NCBI GenBank assembly: GCA_004322535.1
Contig: SCUZ01000029.1
Coordinates: forward strand, 1-36,728
Direction of reading: 5' to 3'
DNA: 36,728 nt
DNA from: Rugosibacter sp.
GTDB taxonomy: Bacteria > Pseudomonadota > Gammaproteobacteria > Burkholderiales > Rhodocyclaceae
Position numbers and translations under genes: made by a program. Positions 1-10,009 of the stretch are shown in pieces; the first letter of the stretch is position 1, and each line of letters opens with the position of its first letter. The notes beneath the pieces are model-generated. The model saw only the letters and a program-made list of their open reading frames with translations, ran no database searches and was not told the DNA's origin.

Positions 1-1782
1 CGCCCACATCTGCGCATACAGCCCGCCTTGATCGAGCAGGACGCGATGCGTACCGCGCTCAATAATACGGCCCGCATCCAGCACCAGAATTTCATCGGCA
101 TTCATCACGGTGGACAGCCGATGCGCGATGATCAATGTAGTGCGCCCAAGAGCGGCCAGATCGAGTTCCGCCTGAATGGCTTTTTCCGTTTTCGAATCCA
201 GCGCGGAAGTGGCTTCGTCAAAAATCAGGATGGGCGGATTTTTGAGCAGCGCACGAGCAATCGCCACGCGCTGTTTTTCACCACCCGAAAGTTTCAGGCC
301 CCGTTCGCCCACGCGCGTGCTGTAGCCCTCAGGCAGGCGCTCGATAAATTCGTGAATGTGCGCTGCTTGTGCAGCCGCCAGCACTTCGGCACGCGGCGCA
401 TCCGGGCGGCCATACTGGATGTTGTAAAAAATCGTGTCATTGAACAGCACCGTGTCTTGCGGCACGATACCGATAGCAGCGCGTAGCGAGACTTGCTGCA
501 AGGCGCGCAAATCATTACCGTTGATTTTGACACCACCGGAATTCACATCATAAAAACGAAACAGCAACCGGGCGAGCGTGGACTTGCCCGAACCGCTATG
601 ACCCACGACAGCCACCGTCTTGCCAGCGCCGACTTTGAACGACATATCAAACAGAATCTGCCGTGCCGGGTCGTAACTGAAATTGACGTGATCAAATTCA
701 ATGGCGCAAGGGGCCATCTTGCCATCCGCAAACAAGGGGCGCGCACCTGGCGCGTCGCGCACTTCGCGGTTGGTGTCGAGCAGAGCGAACATGCGCTCGA
801 TGTCAGTCAACGCCTGGCGAATCTCGCGATAGAGCACGCCCAGGTGATTCAACGGCAGGTAGAGCTGAATCAGAAAGGCATTCACCAGTACGATGTCGCC
901 CACTGTCATGCGCCCCGCAGCCACGCCATCTGCCGCGCGCCACATCATCAGGCTGACGCCTGCCGCAATGATGAGTGACTGGCCCAGGTTGAGCCAGGAA
1001 AGCGAAATCTGGCTTTTGATCTGCGCGGCCTCCCATTTTTTCAGCTGCTCGTCGTAGCGGGTGCGCTCCCATGCTTCGTTGTTGAAATACTTCACTGTCT
1101 CGAAATTAATCAGACTATCGACCGCACGCACATTGGCGGCGGAATCCAGCTCATTCACCGTGCGCCGCAGATGGGTGCGCCAATTGCTGACCACCACGGT
1201 GAAGATGACATAAGCACTCAACGTGATGAACGTGATGAGACCAAAATCCCACGTGTAGCGATAGAGCAAAATTCCCAGCACCAGCGCGATTTCAACGAAT
1301 GTCGGCAGAATCGAATACAGCGTGTAGCTGATAAGCGAACTGATTGAGCGCGTACCGCGCTCGACATCGCGCGTAAGCCCTCCCGTTTGGCGCTCCAGAT
1401 GAAAGCGCAATGAGAGCGCATGTAGATGTTCAAATACTTGCAGAGCGATGGTGCGCACCGCCTGTTGCGTGACACGGGCAAAAAGAATTTCGCGCAACTC
1501 GGAAAACAGCGCGGTAGAAAACCGCAGCGCGCCGTAGGCTGCGAGCAAGCCGACCGGCACCAAAAGATAAGCCTGCTCGCGTGGCAAGGTAAAAGAATCG
1601 ATGATGTCTTTGAACACCAGCGGCACAGCGATGTTGGTGAGTTTGGCGGTAATCAGGCAGACCAGCGCAAAAATTACCCGGGCCTTCCATGCCCACAAAT
1701 AAGGCAACAACGTTTTGATTGTCTGCCAGTCGTGGCGAGTACTGGTTGCGGCGGCAGGCAGTGAAATGGAAGATGGACGCAT
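1..1782 (-). CDS. Atm1/HMT1-type ABC exporter, permease fused to ATPase (3' end cut by window)
   Basis: A half-transporter of the inner membrane with an N-terminal six-helix exporter domain followed by an ATPase domain. I translated 594 codons from the ATG at 1782; the C-terminal end lies beyond the window. The permease part carries the Atm1-family phrases HLERQTGGLTRDVERGTRSI (about residues 125-145) and a VDSLINFETVKYFNNEAWE stretch. The ATPase has Walker A GHSGSGKST (near 391-399), signature LSGGEKQR (near 497), Walker B ILIFDEATSALDS (near 517) and an H-loop IIAHRLS. Family members export glutathione-linked metals or persulfides in bacteria and mitochondria; the substrate here is inferred only from the family. 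It is the last visible gene of the fatty-acid operon, 39 bp after the thioesterase, and lacks a strong ribosome-binding site. Confidence 0.88.
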   Translation of the reverse strand, partial: MRPSSISLPAAATSTRHDWQTIKTLLPYLWAWKARVIFALVCLITAKLTNIAVPLVFKDIIDSFTLPREQAYLLVPVGLLAAYGALRFSTALFSELREILFARVTQQAVRTIALQVFEHLHALSLRFHLERQTGGLTRDVERGTRSISSLISYTLYSILPTFVEIALVLGILLYRYTWDFGLITFITLSAYVIFTVVVSNWRTHLRRTVNELDSAANVRAVDSLINFETVKYFNNEAWERTRYDEQLKKWEAAQIKSQISLSWLNLGQSLIIAAGVSLMMWRAADGVAAGRMTVGDIVLVNAFLIQLYLPLNHLGVLYREIRQALTDIERMFALLDTNREVRDAPGARPLFADGKMAPCAIEFDHVNFSYDPARQILFDMSFKVGAGKTVAVVGHSGSGKSTLARLLFRFYDVNSGGVKINGNDLRALQQVSLRAAIGIVPQDTVLFNDTIFYNIQYGRPDAPRAEVLAAAQAAHIHEFIERLPEGYSTRVGERGLKLSGGEKQRVAIARALLKNPPILIFDEATSALDSKTEKAIQAELDLAALGRTTLIIAHRLSTVMNADEILVLDAGRIIERGTHRVLLDQGGLYAQMWA

Positions 1783-1821
1783 GGGTAACGAAAAATTAGC
1801 CAGAGATGAACCAGGTAAAAA

Positions 1822-2262
1822 CTAGGCGCGGGTAAGCGCAGCCACCATCGGCTCTGATGGCACGAGACGCTTGCTGCCATCGACATTTAGCGCAACGTAC
1901 ACCAGTTGCGCTTCGGTCACTTTGACGATCACCGGGTCTTCGGGGTGGCGTTCGGCAAACACCTGTACGTCCACCGCGATGGACGTTTTCCCGACGCGGA
2001 TAATCTGCGTATAAAAGCTCACTTGGTCGCCCACGGAAATCGGCTGCTTGAAGACGAATGAAGTAACTGCCACAGTCGCCACTCGACCGCGAGCGCGGCG
2101 TTGCGCGGCAAACCCACCGGCGATATCCACCTGCGCCATCACCCAGCCGCCAAAAATGTCGCCACCGGCATTCACATCGGACGGCATCGGCACCACGCGT
2201 AACTCCAGTGCGCCCTGTGGCGGAGCGATTAAATTTTCATTGACTTTCGTTGCAGTTGTCAT
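1822..2262 (-). CDS. YciA-like acyl-CoA thioesterase (hotdog fold)
   Basis: A 146-residue single hotdog-domain protein that should hydrolyse acyl-CoA esters to free acid and CoA in the cytoplasm. The motif NAGGDIFGGWVMAQVDIAGG near the N-terminus matches the YciA family, with the Asp of GDIFGGW as the expected catalytic residue. I chose the ATG at 2262 because AAGGAAG lies 5-6 bases upstream; an in-frame start 30 bases earlier (2292) lacks such a site. It lies in the beta-oxidation operon, between the methyltransferase and the ABC exporter, which fits a role in relieving acyl-CoA build-up. Its chain-length preference cannot be read from sequence. Confidence 0.85.
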   Translation of the reverse strand: MTTATKVNENLIAPPQGALELRVVPMPSDVNAGGDIFGGWVMAQVDIAGGFAAQRRARGRVATVAVTSFVFKQPISVGDQVSFYTQIIRVGKTSIAVDVQVFAERHPEDPVIVKVTEAQLVYVALNVDGSKRLVPSEPMVAALTRA

Positions 2263-2384
2263 AGCAGCTTCCTTGTGGCTGATTGCGATCATTCATCGAG
2301 CAGTCAGTATACAAGGTGGCGCTGGCATGCCGGGCCTCGCGCTTGTACTTCTGCTGGTACTCTTATTAAATCGCTCAGCGATGC

Positions 2385-3044
2385 TCAATCCCTGACAGCG
2401 ATACCCGTGTAAAGATAAGTGAGCAATCGCGGGCCGGGGTGATAACGCTGCGTCAGGCGATCGATCCTGAATCCGGCCGTTTGCAGTAAAGCAGGCATCT
2501 CGCGGTTAAGGTGGCACCCACCCGCGATAGTCTTCCAATAGGGCGTGATGCGATCTTGCCAGCGTCGCACGTTGTGATCCGGCGCTGCTCCGTGCTCCAG
2601 AAACAATAAGCGCCCGCCGGGCGCAAGCACCCGATGAACTTCCCTGAGTGCAGCGTCGATATCAGGAATAGTGCACAGCGTGTAAGTGGACACCACACAA
2701 TCAAAGCTGTGGTCTTGCATCGGGAGGTGCTCGGCTGAAAGCGGCACAGGATCAATAGCCAGCCCCACCGCCTTGGCCCGCTGGTCAGCTTTGGAATGCA
2801 GCCCCGGGTCAAGCCCGCACAGACAGGTCAATTTTTCCGGCTGGTAATAAGGCAAATTACGTCCCGTCCCCATGCCAATTTCCAGCACCCGGCCTGAAGC
2901 TTCTGGCAAGAGGTCAACACGACCTTGCTCAAAAGTCGGCAAGCCACAAACAAAGTCAATGACGCGCGGTAAAACATAAGTATCGTAAAAATGTTTCATG
3001 GGGTGCGCTGGTGAGACGGTGCGGAGAGACAATGAATCGCTCAT
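2385..3044 (-). CDS. Class I SAM-dependent methyltransferase (UbiE/Methyltransf_11 type)
   Basis: A 219-residue cytoplasmic methyltransferase. Motif I reads VLEIGMGTGRNLPYY (around residue 50), followed by GLDPG and later an LREVHRVLAPGGRLLFLEHG block typical of the UbiE-like superfamily. The ATG at 3044 overlaps the stop of the upstream hydratase/dehydrogenase gene as ATGA, so translation is probably coupled. A second possible start is the ATG at 2999, which gives MKHFYDTYVLPRVIDF, the usual family N-terminus; neither has a good ribosome-binding site. The substrate is unknown. Relatives include phospholipid N-methyltransferases and quinone-pathway enzymes, and its place in a fatty-acid operon does not decide between them. 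Confidence 0.82.
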   Translation of the reverse strand: MSDSLSLRTVSPAHPMKHFYDTYVLPRVIDFVCGLPTFEQGRVDLLPEASGRVLEIGMGTGRNLPYYQPEKLTCLCGLDPGLHSKADQRAKAVGLAIDPVPLSAEHLPMQDHSFDCVVSTYTLCTIPDIDAALREVHRVLAPGGRLLFLEHGAAPDHNVRRWQDRITPYWKTIAGGCHLNREMPALLQTAGFRIDRLTQRYHPGPRLLTYLYTGIAVRD

Positions 3045-4984
3045 TTCGTATCGAGATGCTGTGCGCAGTAATTCATCGGCCCGCCAGTGTACGGCGCAAA
3101 GCCGGTGCCGAAGATGACGCCGGCATCGGCGAGATCTGCGTCTTGCACCACGCCTGCGGCCACGCGTTCGGCGGTGGCGGCAAGCAGCGGCTTGAGCAGC
3201 CGTTGCATCAAGCCAGGGGGAACAATGTCTGCAGGCGTTTTTTGCGCTTGCCCTGTCATCCACACGTAAAAACCCTGTCCGCTTTTTTTACCCAGGTGGC
3301 CTGCGGCGACCAACTCCCCCAGCTTCTTTGGCTGCATCTCTGCGGCGACCAGTTGCCGACCCACGGCGAGTGCGATATCGAGGCCCACGGTATCGGCCAG
3401 TTCAATCGGCCCCATTGGCATGCCAAAGGCCAGCGCGGCGGCATCGATGGTTTCCGGCGCGATGCCTTCATCAACGCAACGCATGGCTTCGTTGAGATAA
3501 GGCGCGAGCACGGCATTCACCAAAAAGCCCGGCGCATCTTTCACGGGCAGCGGCAGCTTGTCTATCTGGCGCACGAAGGCTGCGGCCTGCTGCGCGGCAA
3601 AGCTTGACGTGACATCACTTGCCACCACTTCGACAAGCGGCATCTGCGCCACGGGATTAAAGAAGTGTATGCCCACTAGTCGCCCCGGCTGTTGTAACGC
3701 ACTGGCGATATCCGCCAGCCGCAATGATGACGTGTTAGATGCCAGCAGCGCTTCCGGTTTGGCGCGGCGCTCAAGATCGGCAAACAGTTTTTGCTTGGCT
3801 TCGAGGTTTTCGAAAATCGCTTCGATGACGACATCGGCCTGGCGCACGCCGTCGCCGTGCGGATCGGCAATCAACCGATCAAGCGCAAAATGCGCGGCCG
3901 TTTTATCGCGCAGCTTTTTCTCGAACAGCAGCGCTGCGCGGGCAATGGCCGGGGCAATGCGTTCCACGTTTTGATCCTGCAAAGTGACCGTCAGGCCCGA
4001 CAAGGCGCACCAGGCGGCGATGTCGCCTCCCATGACGCCCGCGCCGACGACATGCACATGGCGTGGAATAAAGCTGGGCGCTTCTTTGCCGAAACCCTTG
4101 AGCCGCTCCTGTAAAAAGAATACGCGTAACAGATTTTTTGTCGTGGGTGACGTAATCAGCGCGTCGAGCGATGTGGGTTTTTCTGTCGCCACGAGCAGCG
4201 CATTGCCACCGTAATGCGCCCACATGTCGAGAATGGCATACGGCGCGGGATAGTGTTCCGGCCGTGCGCGGCGGGCGACTTGTTTTCTTGCTTGCGCGGC
4301 AACGATGCTTTTTAACGGGCCATTCAGCAATCGCTGAAAAAACGACAACGTGTGCGGCGGCTGGCCAGAATTCACCAGCATGTGCGCAGCATTGTCCATT
4401 ACGCGCGGCGGCACGCAGACATCCGCCAATCCCATTTTTTGTGCGCGGCGCGCGTCGATGCTCTTGCCCGTGAGCATCATGTCCAGCGCCGCAGCAGCGC
4501 CGACTTTTTGCGGCAGGCGCAACATGCCGCCCCAGCCAGGCACGATGCCCAGCATCACTTCCGGCAGGGCGATTTTGGTTTGCGCTTCATCCACCGCAAT
4601 GCGATAGCGGCAGGCCAGCGCCAGTTCCGTGCCGCCACCCAGACAATGCCCGCGGATCAACGCCAGCGTCGGGTAAGCCACAATCGCCAGCCGGTTATAT
4701 AAATCCCAGCCGCGCTTGATCAGCGCATGGGCTGCCGCACCTGAATCAAGCCGGGCTAATTCCTCGATGTCCGCTCCGGCGATGAAACCCGCCGCCTTGC
4801 CGGATTTGAAAATCAGCGCTCTCGGCACTTGCCGGTCGCACTCGTCAAGCAGCGTAGTGAGCTCTGCCATCACCTCGGCAGTCAGCACATTGGTAGATGC
4901 GTTTTGACGATCAAGAATCGCCCAGGCCGTGCCGTCGGCATCGCGTTGCAGTTTCCAATGAACGAGGTTGGTTAGCGTGTTCAT
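3041..4984 (-). CDS. FadB/FadJ-like enoyl-CoA hydratase / 3-hydroxyacyl-CoA dehydrogenase
   Basis: A 647-residue bifunctional beta-oxidation enzyme. The N-terminal crotonase domain has the oxyanion-hole region FIAGADIEEL (67-76) and the two acidic residues expected for hydration, Glu120 in HCLGGGTELAL and Glu142 in ALPEVMLGIVPGWGG. The C-terminal dehydrogenase domain begins with a Rossmann motif VVGAGVMGGDIA (from residue 312) and has catalytic His440 in VGIHFFNPV. The length is somewhat shorter than E. coli FadB (729). The ATG at 4984 shares one base with the thiolase stop (TGATG) and has GGAGG upstream, so the two subunits of the trifunctional complex are translated in tandem. Its own stop overlaps the methyltransferase start. 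Confidence 0.93.
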   Translation of the reverse strand: MNTLTNLVHWKLQRDADGTAWAILDRQNASTNVLTAEVMAELTTLLDECDRQVPRALIFKSGKAAGFIAGADIEELARLDSGAAAHALIKRGWDLYNRLAIVAYPTLALIRGHCLGGGTELALACRYRIAVDEAQTKIALPEVMLGIVPGWGGMLRLPQKVGAAAALDMMLTGKSIDARRAQKMGLADVCVPPRVMDNAAHMLVNSGQPPHTLSFFQRLLNGPLKSIVAAQARKQVARRARPEHYPAPYAILDMWAHYGGNALLVATEKPTSLDALITSPTTKNLLRVFFLQERLKGFGKEAPSFIPRHVHVVGAGVMGGDIAAWCALSGLTVTLQDQNVERIAPAIARAALLFEKKLRDKTAAHFALDRLIADPHGDGVRQADVVIEAIFENLEAKQKLFADLERRAKPEALLASNTSSLRLADIASALQQPGRLVGIHFFNPVAQMPLVEVVASDVTSSFAAQQAAAFVRQIDKLPLPVKDAPGFLVNAVLAPYLNEAMRCVDEGIAPETIDAAALAFGMPMGPIELADTVGLDIALAVGRQLVAAEMQPKKLGELVAAGHLGKKSGQGFYVWMTGQAQKTPADIVPPGLMQRLLKPLLAATAERVAAGVVQDADLADAGVIFGTGFAPYTGGPMNYCAQHLDTK

Positions 4985-6282
4985 CACAATGCCTCCACCA
5001 AGACTGCACCGCCCTGTCCGCCACCGATGCAGATGGTGGCGATGCCGCGCTTCTTTTTCTCGCGGCGCAAGACATGCAACAGATGCAACACGATGCGCGC
5101 GCCCGATGCACCCACCGGGTGGCCGAGCGCAATCGCACCACCATCGACATTGATTTTGCGCTGGTCGAGCGGCCCCAGTGCCTGCGTCAAGCCAAGTTCG
5201 TTGCGGCAATAGTCATCATCATTCCACGCGCGCAAACAGCCAAGCACTTGCGCGGCGAAGGCCTCGTTGATTTCCCATGCATCGATGTCGTTCAACTGCA
5301 AACCCTGGCGCTGCAAAATCGGCGTTGAGGCATGCACGGGGCCCAGACCCATCAGCGCCGGATCCAGACCGGCCCATTGCGTATCCACGATGCGTCCGAT
5401 CGGTTGCAGCTTCCATTGCTCCACCGCAGCGGCAGATGCCAGCAGGAGCCAGGCCGCGCCGTCGGTGATTTGCGAGCTGTTGCCCGCTGTCACGGCACCA
5501 TACGTCCGATCGAAAAAAGGTTTCAGGCGCGCCAGATTTTCCATGCTCGAATCGCGCCGCAAGCCATCGTCATGCTTGTACACCGTTCCATCAGCGCCGA
5601 CTAATGGGATGATTTCTTCAAGATAACCGGCATCTTGTGCGGCGGCCAGGCGGCGATGGCTCTCGACTGAATAAGCATCCATCTCCTGCCGCGTAATGCC
5701 AAACTTCCACGCCAGATTTTCTGCCGTCTGACCCATCATCAAGCCGACAACCGGGTCGGTCAGGCCACGCACAATGCCGATGACGGGCGAGAGCAAGGTG
5801 CTCGGCCGCAGACGGAAAAACAATTTCAATTTTTCGCCAAAACTGCGCGCAGCAGCCATGTCCGAAAACCACTTGACCATCGGTGCGGAATAAAACAGCG
5901 GGGTGCGCGACAGCGCATCGACACCACCGGCCAGCACCAGGCTGGCGCGTCCGCGTTGGATATTGGCAATGGCGGAATCAATCGCCTGCATGCCCGAGGC
6001 GCAATTGCGCATCACCGTCCACCCCGGCACCTTGTAGCCACAACCCAGACGCAGTGAAATAACGCGGCCGATGTTGGTTTCATCCACGCTGGGGCTGACG
6101 CAGCCCACAATGACCTCATCCAGTGCAGTGGGCCAAAATGCCTGCCGCGCCAGCAGCGCGCGGCCAGAGAGTGTGGCCAAGTCAGAGGCAGAAAACGGCC
6201 CCGGCGTGTTGCGTGATTTTAAAAACGGCGTGCGTGCGCCGTCGATGATGTAAATCGGTTCACTTTTTACGCCAGCCATCAT
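4984..6282 (-). CDS. Acetyl-CoA acyltransferase (FadA/FadI-type thiolase)
   Basis: A 432-residue thiolase that cleaves 3-ketoacyl-CoA to acetyl-CoA and a shortened acyl-CoA. The acylated cysteine is Cys94 in VMRNCASGMQA, and the C-terminal catalytic pair is His388 in ALGHPVGASGAR and Cys418 in ICIGGGQGGA. The length is closer to FadI (about 436) than to FadA (about 390), matching a FadJ/FadI-type pair with the next gene. The start region contains AGGAGGAGG followed by two adjacent ATG codons at 6282 and 6279; the second has the better spacing. It sits 24 bp after the glutaryl-CoA-type dehydrogenase. Confidence 0.93.
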   Translation of the reverse strand: MMAGVKSEPIYIIDGARTPFLKSRNTPGPFSASDLATLSGRALLARQAFWPTALDEVIVGCVSPSVDETNIGRVISLRLGCGYKVPGWTVMRNCASGMQAIDSAIANIQRGRASLVLAGGVDALSRTPLFYSAPMVKWFSDMAAARSFGEKLKLFFRLRPSTLLSPVIGIVRGLTDPVVGLMMGQTAENLAWKFGITRQEMDAYSVESHRRLAAAQDAGYLEEIIPLVGADGTVYKHDDGLRRDSSMENLARLKPFFDRTYGAVTAGNSSQITDGAAWLLLASAAAVEQWKLQPIGRIVDTQWAGLDPALMGLGPVHASTPILQRQGLQLNDIDAWEINEAFAAQVLGCLRAWNDDDYCRNELGLTQALGPLDQRKINVDGGAIALGHPVGASGARIVLHLLHVLRREKKKRGIATICIGGGQGGAVLVEAL

Positions 6283-6306
6283 GCCTCCTCCTGCGCAGCG
6301 GCAGGA

Positions 6307-7494
6307 CTATGAAAAAGCTTGTATCCCCGTTTGTGCGCGCCCCAAAATCAAGGCATGTACGTCGTGTGTGCCCTCATACGTGTTTACCACTTCCAGATTC
6401 ACCACATGGCGGATGACGCCAAATTCATCCGAGATGCCGTTACCGCCCAGCATGTCGCGCGCGACGCGCGCGATATCCAGCGACTTGCCGCACGAATTGC
6501 GCTTCATGAGCGACGTTATTTCCGGCGCGGCCTGACCCTCATCTTTTAGCCGGCCCAGCCGCAAACAGCCCTGCAGGCCGAGTGTGATCTCGGTTTGCAT
6601 GTCGGCCAGTTTTTTCTGCACCAGTTGATTCGCCGCCAGTGGGCGGCCGAACTGCTGGCGATCCAGCACATACTGCCGCGCGCGAAACCAGCAGTCTTCC
6701 GCCGCCCCCAACGCGCCCCAGGCAATGCCATAGCGCGCCGAGTTAAGGCAGGTAAAGGGGCCCTTCAGGCCGCTGACATTGAGCTCGTTTTCATCCGGCA
6801 CGAACACCTCATCCATCACAATCTCGCCCGTGATCGACGAGCGCAAACCAACCTTGCCGTGAATCGCCGGGGCTGACAAACCCGGCATGCCCTTCTCTAA
6901 AATGAAGCCGCGAATCACGCCCTCGTCATTCTTTGCCCAGACCACAAACACATCGGCAATCGGCGAGTTGGTAATCCACATTTTCGCGCCCGATAAGCTA
7001 AAACCACCCGCCACTTTTTTCGCGCGGGTAATCATCGAACCGGGGTCGGAACCATGATTCGGTTCGGTCAAGCCGAAACAGCCGATCCATTCGCCGCTCG
7101 CCAGCTTGGGCAGATATTTTTGTCTTTGCGCCCCGGTGCCGAATTCGTTGATCGGCACCATGACGAGGGATGATTGCACGCTCATCATCGAGCGGTAACC
7201 GGAATCGACACGCTCGACTTCACGCGCGATCAAGCCGTAGCTGACGTAATTCAACCCGGCGCCGCCATATTCCATGCCTATCGTCGCACCGAGCAACCCC
7301 ATTTCGCCCATCTCGCGGAAAATGCTCGGGTCGGTGGTCTCGTTGCGAAATGCCAACTGGATGCGCGGGGCAAGCTTGCCCTGGCAATAGTCGCGCGCGG
7401 CGTCGCGCAGCATGCGCTCGTCCTCGTTGAGTTGCTGCTCCAGCAACAACGGGTCGTCCCAGCAAAATTTAGCGGTGGATTTGGCGATGCCCAT
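6307..7494 (-). CDS. gcdH: Glutaryl-CoA dehydrogenase-like acyl-CoA dehydrogenase
   Basis: A 395-residue flavin acyl-CoA dehydrogenase. It looks like glutaryl-CoA dehydrogenase rather than a generic short-chain enzyme: [15 protein letters not shown] carries Arg101, the position that binds the distal carboxylate in GCDH, and the C-terminal [20 protein letters not shown] holds catalytic Glu374. The N-terminal phrase [11 protein letters not shown] is also typical of the family. The enzyme oxidises and decarboxylates glutaryl-CoA to crotonyl-CoA, the end of lysine and tryptophan breakdown. I chose the ATG at 7494 because AAGGAAG precedes it by 5 bases. It follows fadE by 31 bp, so crotonyl-CoA would feed directly into the hydratase encoded downstream. 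Confidence 0.88.
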   Translation of the reverse strand: MGIAKSTAKFCWDDPLLLEQQLNEDERMLRDAARDYCQGKLAPRIQLAFRNETTDPSIFREMGEMGLLGATIGMEYGGAGLNYVSYGLIAREVERVDSGYRSMMSVQSSLVMVPINEFGTGAQRQKYLPKLASGEWIGCFGLTEPNHGSDPGSMITRAKKVAGGFSLSGAKMWITNSPIADVFVVWAKNDEGVIRGFILEKGMPGLSAPAIHGKVGLRSSITGEIVMDEVFVPDENELNVSGLKGPFTCLNSARYGIAWGALGAAEDCWFRARQYVLDRQQFGRPLAANQLVQKKLADMQTEITLGLQGCLRLGRLKDEGQAAPEITSLMKRNSCGKSLDIARVARDMLGGNGISDEFGVIRHVVNLEVVNTYEGTHDVHALILGRAQTGIQAFS

Positions 7495-7525
7495 TCGTGC
7501 TTCCTTATTCTGAAAATTGTTCATT

Positions 7526-9907
7526 CTAATCGTGCGCTGCCACCGAAAAATCAGGTGGGAAATCATCCACGCGAATCACTTTATCGCGCAGATCATAACG
7601 GCGCGTAACCAGCGCGGCTTCTGCAGCGGTCAACGTGCCTGCCTGTTGGGCATGGCGCAGGCGTTCGCGTTCGTTATTTGCCACGTGGTTCGCTGCACTT
7701 CTCATCGCTGCTGGCATATCCACCGCCACACGAGCGCCGACTTTTCCCGCATCCTCCGCGCGCAGCGCAGCACGCAATTTCGCCTCGACAGGTTCCGCCG
7801 CAAGCGTTGCTTCCAGCGCCAGCTCAATAACACCAACTGCATCGTTCATCGCTTCAGCCTCGTTTTGCGGCAAATACATGCCCGCCGTCAGCCGGTCGCG
7901 CGTGGAGGAAGGTTCGATCAGGCACTTCGCCACATCATGCCCCAGCGCGTCCGACGGCACCACATACGGACTGCCCAGCGGAAAAATAATCCGCGCCAGA
8001 AACCACGCCACAGCCTTGTTCGGAAAGTTGGCAAGCACGCCTTCAAACGCATTTTGCGCCTTGAACATCGCATCCCAAATCGCCCAATGCACTAGAGGCG
8101 CATCGGCGCTTTGGCGGCCTTCATCCTCGAAACGCTTGAGCGTGGCCGAGGCCAGATACATCAGTGACAAAATATCGCCCAGCCGCGCCGAGAGCTTTTC
8201 GCGACGCTTCAAACCCCCGCCCAGCACCAGCATCGAGACATCAGAAAGAAACGCAAACGCTGCTGAAAAACGCGTGAGCTGCTGAAAATAACGCTTCGTT
8301 TCCGGTGCTGAATTTTCCGGCACGCCGACAAAATGTGAACCGGTGAGCCCCAGCCAGACAGTGCGCAACGCGTTGCGCATGGCGAATCCGACATGGCCAA
8401 TCAACGCCGCATCGAATGCGCGCAAACCGGCCCTGGCATCCCTGTTTTGAGTCGCCTGCATTTCACTCAATACATACGGATGGCAACGGATCGCGCCCTG
8501 GCCGAAGATGATAAGGCTGCGCGTGAGAATGTTTGCGCCTTCAACCGTGATGGCAATGGGAATCTGCTGGTAAGCGCGGCCCATGAAGTTGCTGGGGCCC
8601 AGGCAAATGCCCTTGCCGCCAAGGATGTCCATCGCATCATTCACCACCTGCCGGGCACGTTCAGTGACGTGATATTTGACAATTGCCGAGGCCACCGATG
8701 GGTGCTCGCCAAGATCTACCGCGCCGGCGGTCATCATGCGCGCCGCGTCCATCAAATAAGTGTTGCCACCCATGCGCACCAGCGCTTCTTCGATGCCTTC
8801 GAATTTGCCAATTGCCAAGTTGAACTGGCTGCGCACCCGCGCATAGCCGCCCGTGGCGCGCACCGCCAGCTTGGCCATGCCCGTGCTGGATGAGGGCAGC
8901 GAAATTGAGCGCCCTGCCGCCAGGCATTCCATCAGCATGCGCCAGCCCTGACCGGCCATCTGTGGTCCGCCGATGATCCAGCTAAGCGGCATGAACACAT
9001 TTTCGCCTGAGTTCGGCCCGTTCTGGAATACGGCGTTCAACGGCCAATGGCGACGGCCGATATTCACGCCGGGATGATTGCTTGGCACCAGCGCGCAGGT
9101 AATGCCAATGTCCTCGACATCGCCCAGCAGATGATCCGGGTCGTGCAGATGAAACGCCAGGCCGAGGAGCGTGCACACCGGCCCCAGCGTGATGTAGCGT
9201 TTCTCCCAGGTGACGCGCATGCCGATCACCTGCTGCCCCTGCCATTCGCCCATGCAGACGATGCCGGTGTCGGGAATCGCTGCCGCGTCCGAACCGGCAT
9301 GCGGATTGGTCAGCGCAAAGGCGGGGACTTCAAGCCCTTTGGCCAAGCGGGGCAGATAATGATCTTTTTGAGCTTCCGTGCCGTAACGCAGCAGCAACTC
9401 GGCTGGACCCAGCGAATTGGGTACCATTACCGAAACCGCAGCGGCAGATGATCGCGTGGACAATTTTTGCACCACCTGCGAATGCGCATAAGCCGAAAAT
9501 TCCAGCCCGCCATAGCGACGCGGGATGATCATGCCGAGAAAGCCCTTGTCCTTGACGAACTGCCACGCAGTGGGCGACAGATCGTGGTGAATCTGCGTCG
9601 CCTCCCAATCATTGGCCAGGCGACACAACTCGGCACATTCGGTATCGAGAAAAGACTGCTCGGCAGGCGTAAGCTTCGGTGCCGGATAAGCCAGTAACTT
9701 CGCCCAGCGCGGCTTGCCCGAAAACAGCTCGCCCTCCCACCACACTGTGCCCGCGGCAAGCGCGTCGCTTTCGGTTTGCGACATCCTTGGCAGAATTTTT
9801 CTGTACAACGCAAATACCGGGCCGGTGATCACCAGCCGCCGCAGGCCGGGCAAGCCAAACACGGCAATGACGATTGCCCCGACAGAGATTAACAGCAGCC
9901 AGAACAT
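7526..9907 (-). CDS. fadE: FadE-type long acyl-CoA dehydrogenase
   Basis: A 793-residue acyl-CoA dehydrogenase of the large FadE type. The N-terminus has one or two hydrophobic stretches (residues 1-40), the central dehydrogenase domain contains [13 protein letters not shown] and the catalytic base Glu456 in [20 protein letters not shown], and a long C-terminal domain (DUF1974) is present up to [15 protein letters not shown]. It makes the first oxidation in fatty-acid beta-oxidation and passes electrons to ETF. The ATG at 9907 follows GGAGGAGA with good spacing. It is the first gene of the seven-gene minus-strand operon; a perfect hairpin lies just upstream. Confidence 0.95.
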   Translation of the reverse strand: MFWLLLISVGAIVIAVFGLPGLRRLVITGPVFALYRKILPRMSQTESDALAAGTVWWEGELFSGKPRWAKLLAYPAPKLTPAEQSFLDTECAELCRLANDWEATQIHHDLSPTAWQFVKDKGFLGMIIPRRYGGLEFSAYAHSQVVQKLSTRSSAAAVSVMVPNSLGPAELLLRYGTEAQKDHYLPRLAKGLEVPAFALTNPHAGSDAAAIPDTGIVCMGEWQGQQVIGMRVTWEKRYITLGPVCTLLGLAFHLHDPDHLLGDVEDIGITCALVPSNHPGVNIGRRHWPLNAVFQNGPNSGENVFMPLSWIIGGPQMAGQGWRMLMECLAAGRSISLPSSSTGMAKLAVRATGGYARVRSQFNLAIGKFEGIEEALVRMGGNTYLMDAARMMTAGAVDLGEHPSVASAIVKYHVTERARQVVNDAMDILGGKGICLGPSNFMGRAYQQIPIAITVEGANILTRSLIIFGQGAIRCHPYVLSEMQATQNRDARAGLRAFDAALIGHVGFAMRNALRTVWLGLTGSHFVGVPENSAPETKRYFQQLTRFSAAFAFLSDVSMLVLGGGLKRREKLSARLGDILSLMYLASATLKRFEDEGRQSADAPLVHWAIWDAMFKAQNAFEGVLANFPNKAVAWFLARIIFPLGSPYVVPSDALGHDVAKCLIEPSSTRDRLTAGMYLPQNEAEAMNDAVGVIELALEATLAAEPVEAKLRAALRAEDAGKVGARVAVDMPAAMRSAANHVANNERERLRHAQQAGTLTAAEAALVTRRYDLRDKVIRVDDFPPDFSVAAHD

Positions 9908-9930
9908 GATCTTCTCCTCCAGACCAAGAT

Positions 9931-9953
9931 CGCCGACGGAAAATCCGTCGGCG
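9931..9953 (-). terminator. Perfect 10-bp hairpin between darP and fadE
   Basis: CGCCGACGGA and its exact complement TCCGTCGGCG flank a three-base loop. On the minus strand it lies 57 bases after the darP stop and 24 bases before the fadE start. No T-run follows on the minus strand; on the plus strand GTTTTAG follows. It may be a weak terminator for darP, or a hairpin in the fadE leader. Confidence 0.45.
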
Positions 9954-10009
9954 GTTTTAGGCCAAGACTGGGGCAGAACTAACCAGCTGTCAAGCGAACA
10001 GAACGGGTG

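Noticed and set aside
28-978. Long open frames on the plus strand opposite the ABC exporter, and similar ones opposite fadB, fadE, dctM, glyA and ribD
   Set aside because: They are antisense shadows of clear protein families on the other strand. Their translations show no family features and no good ribosome-binding sites.
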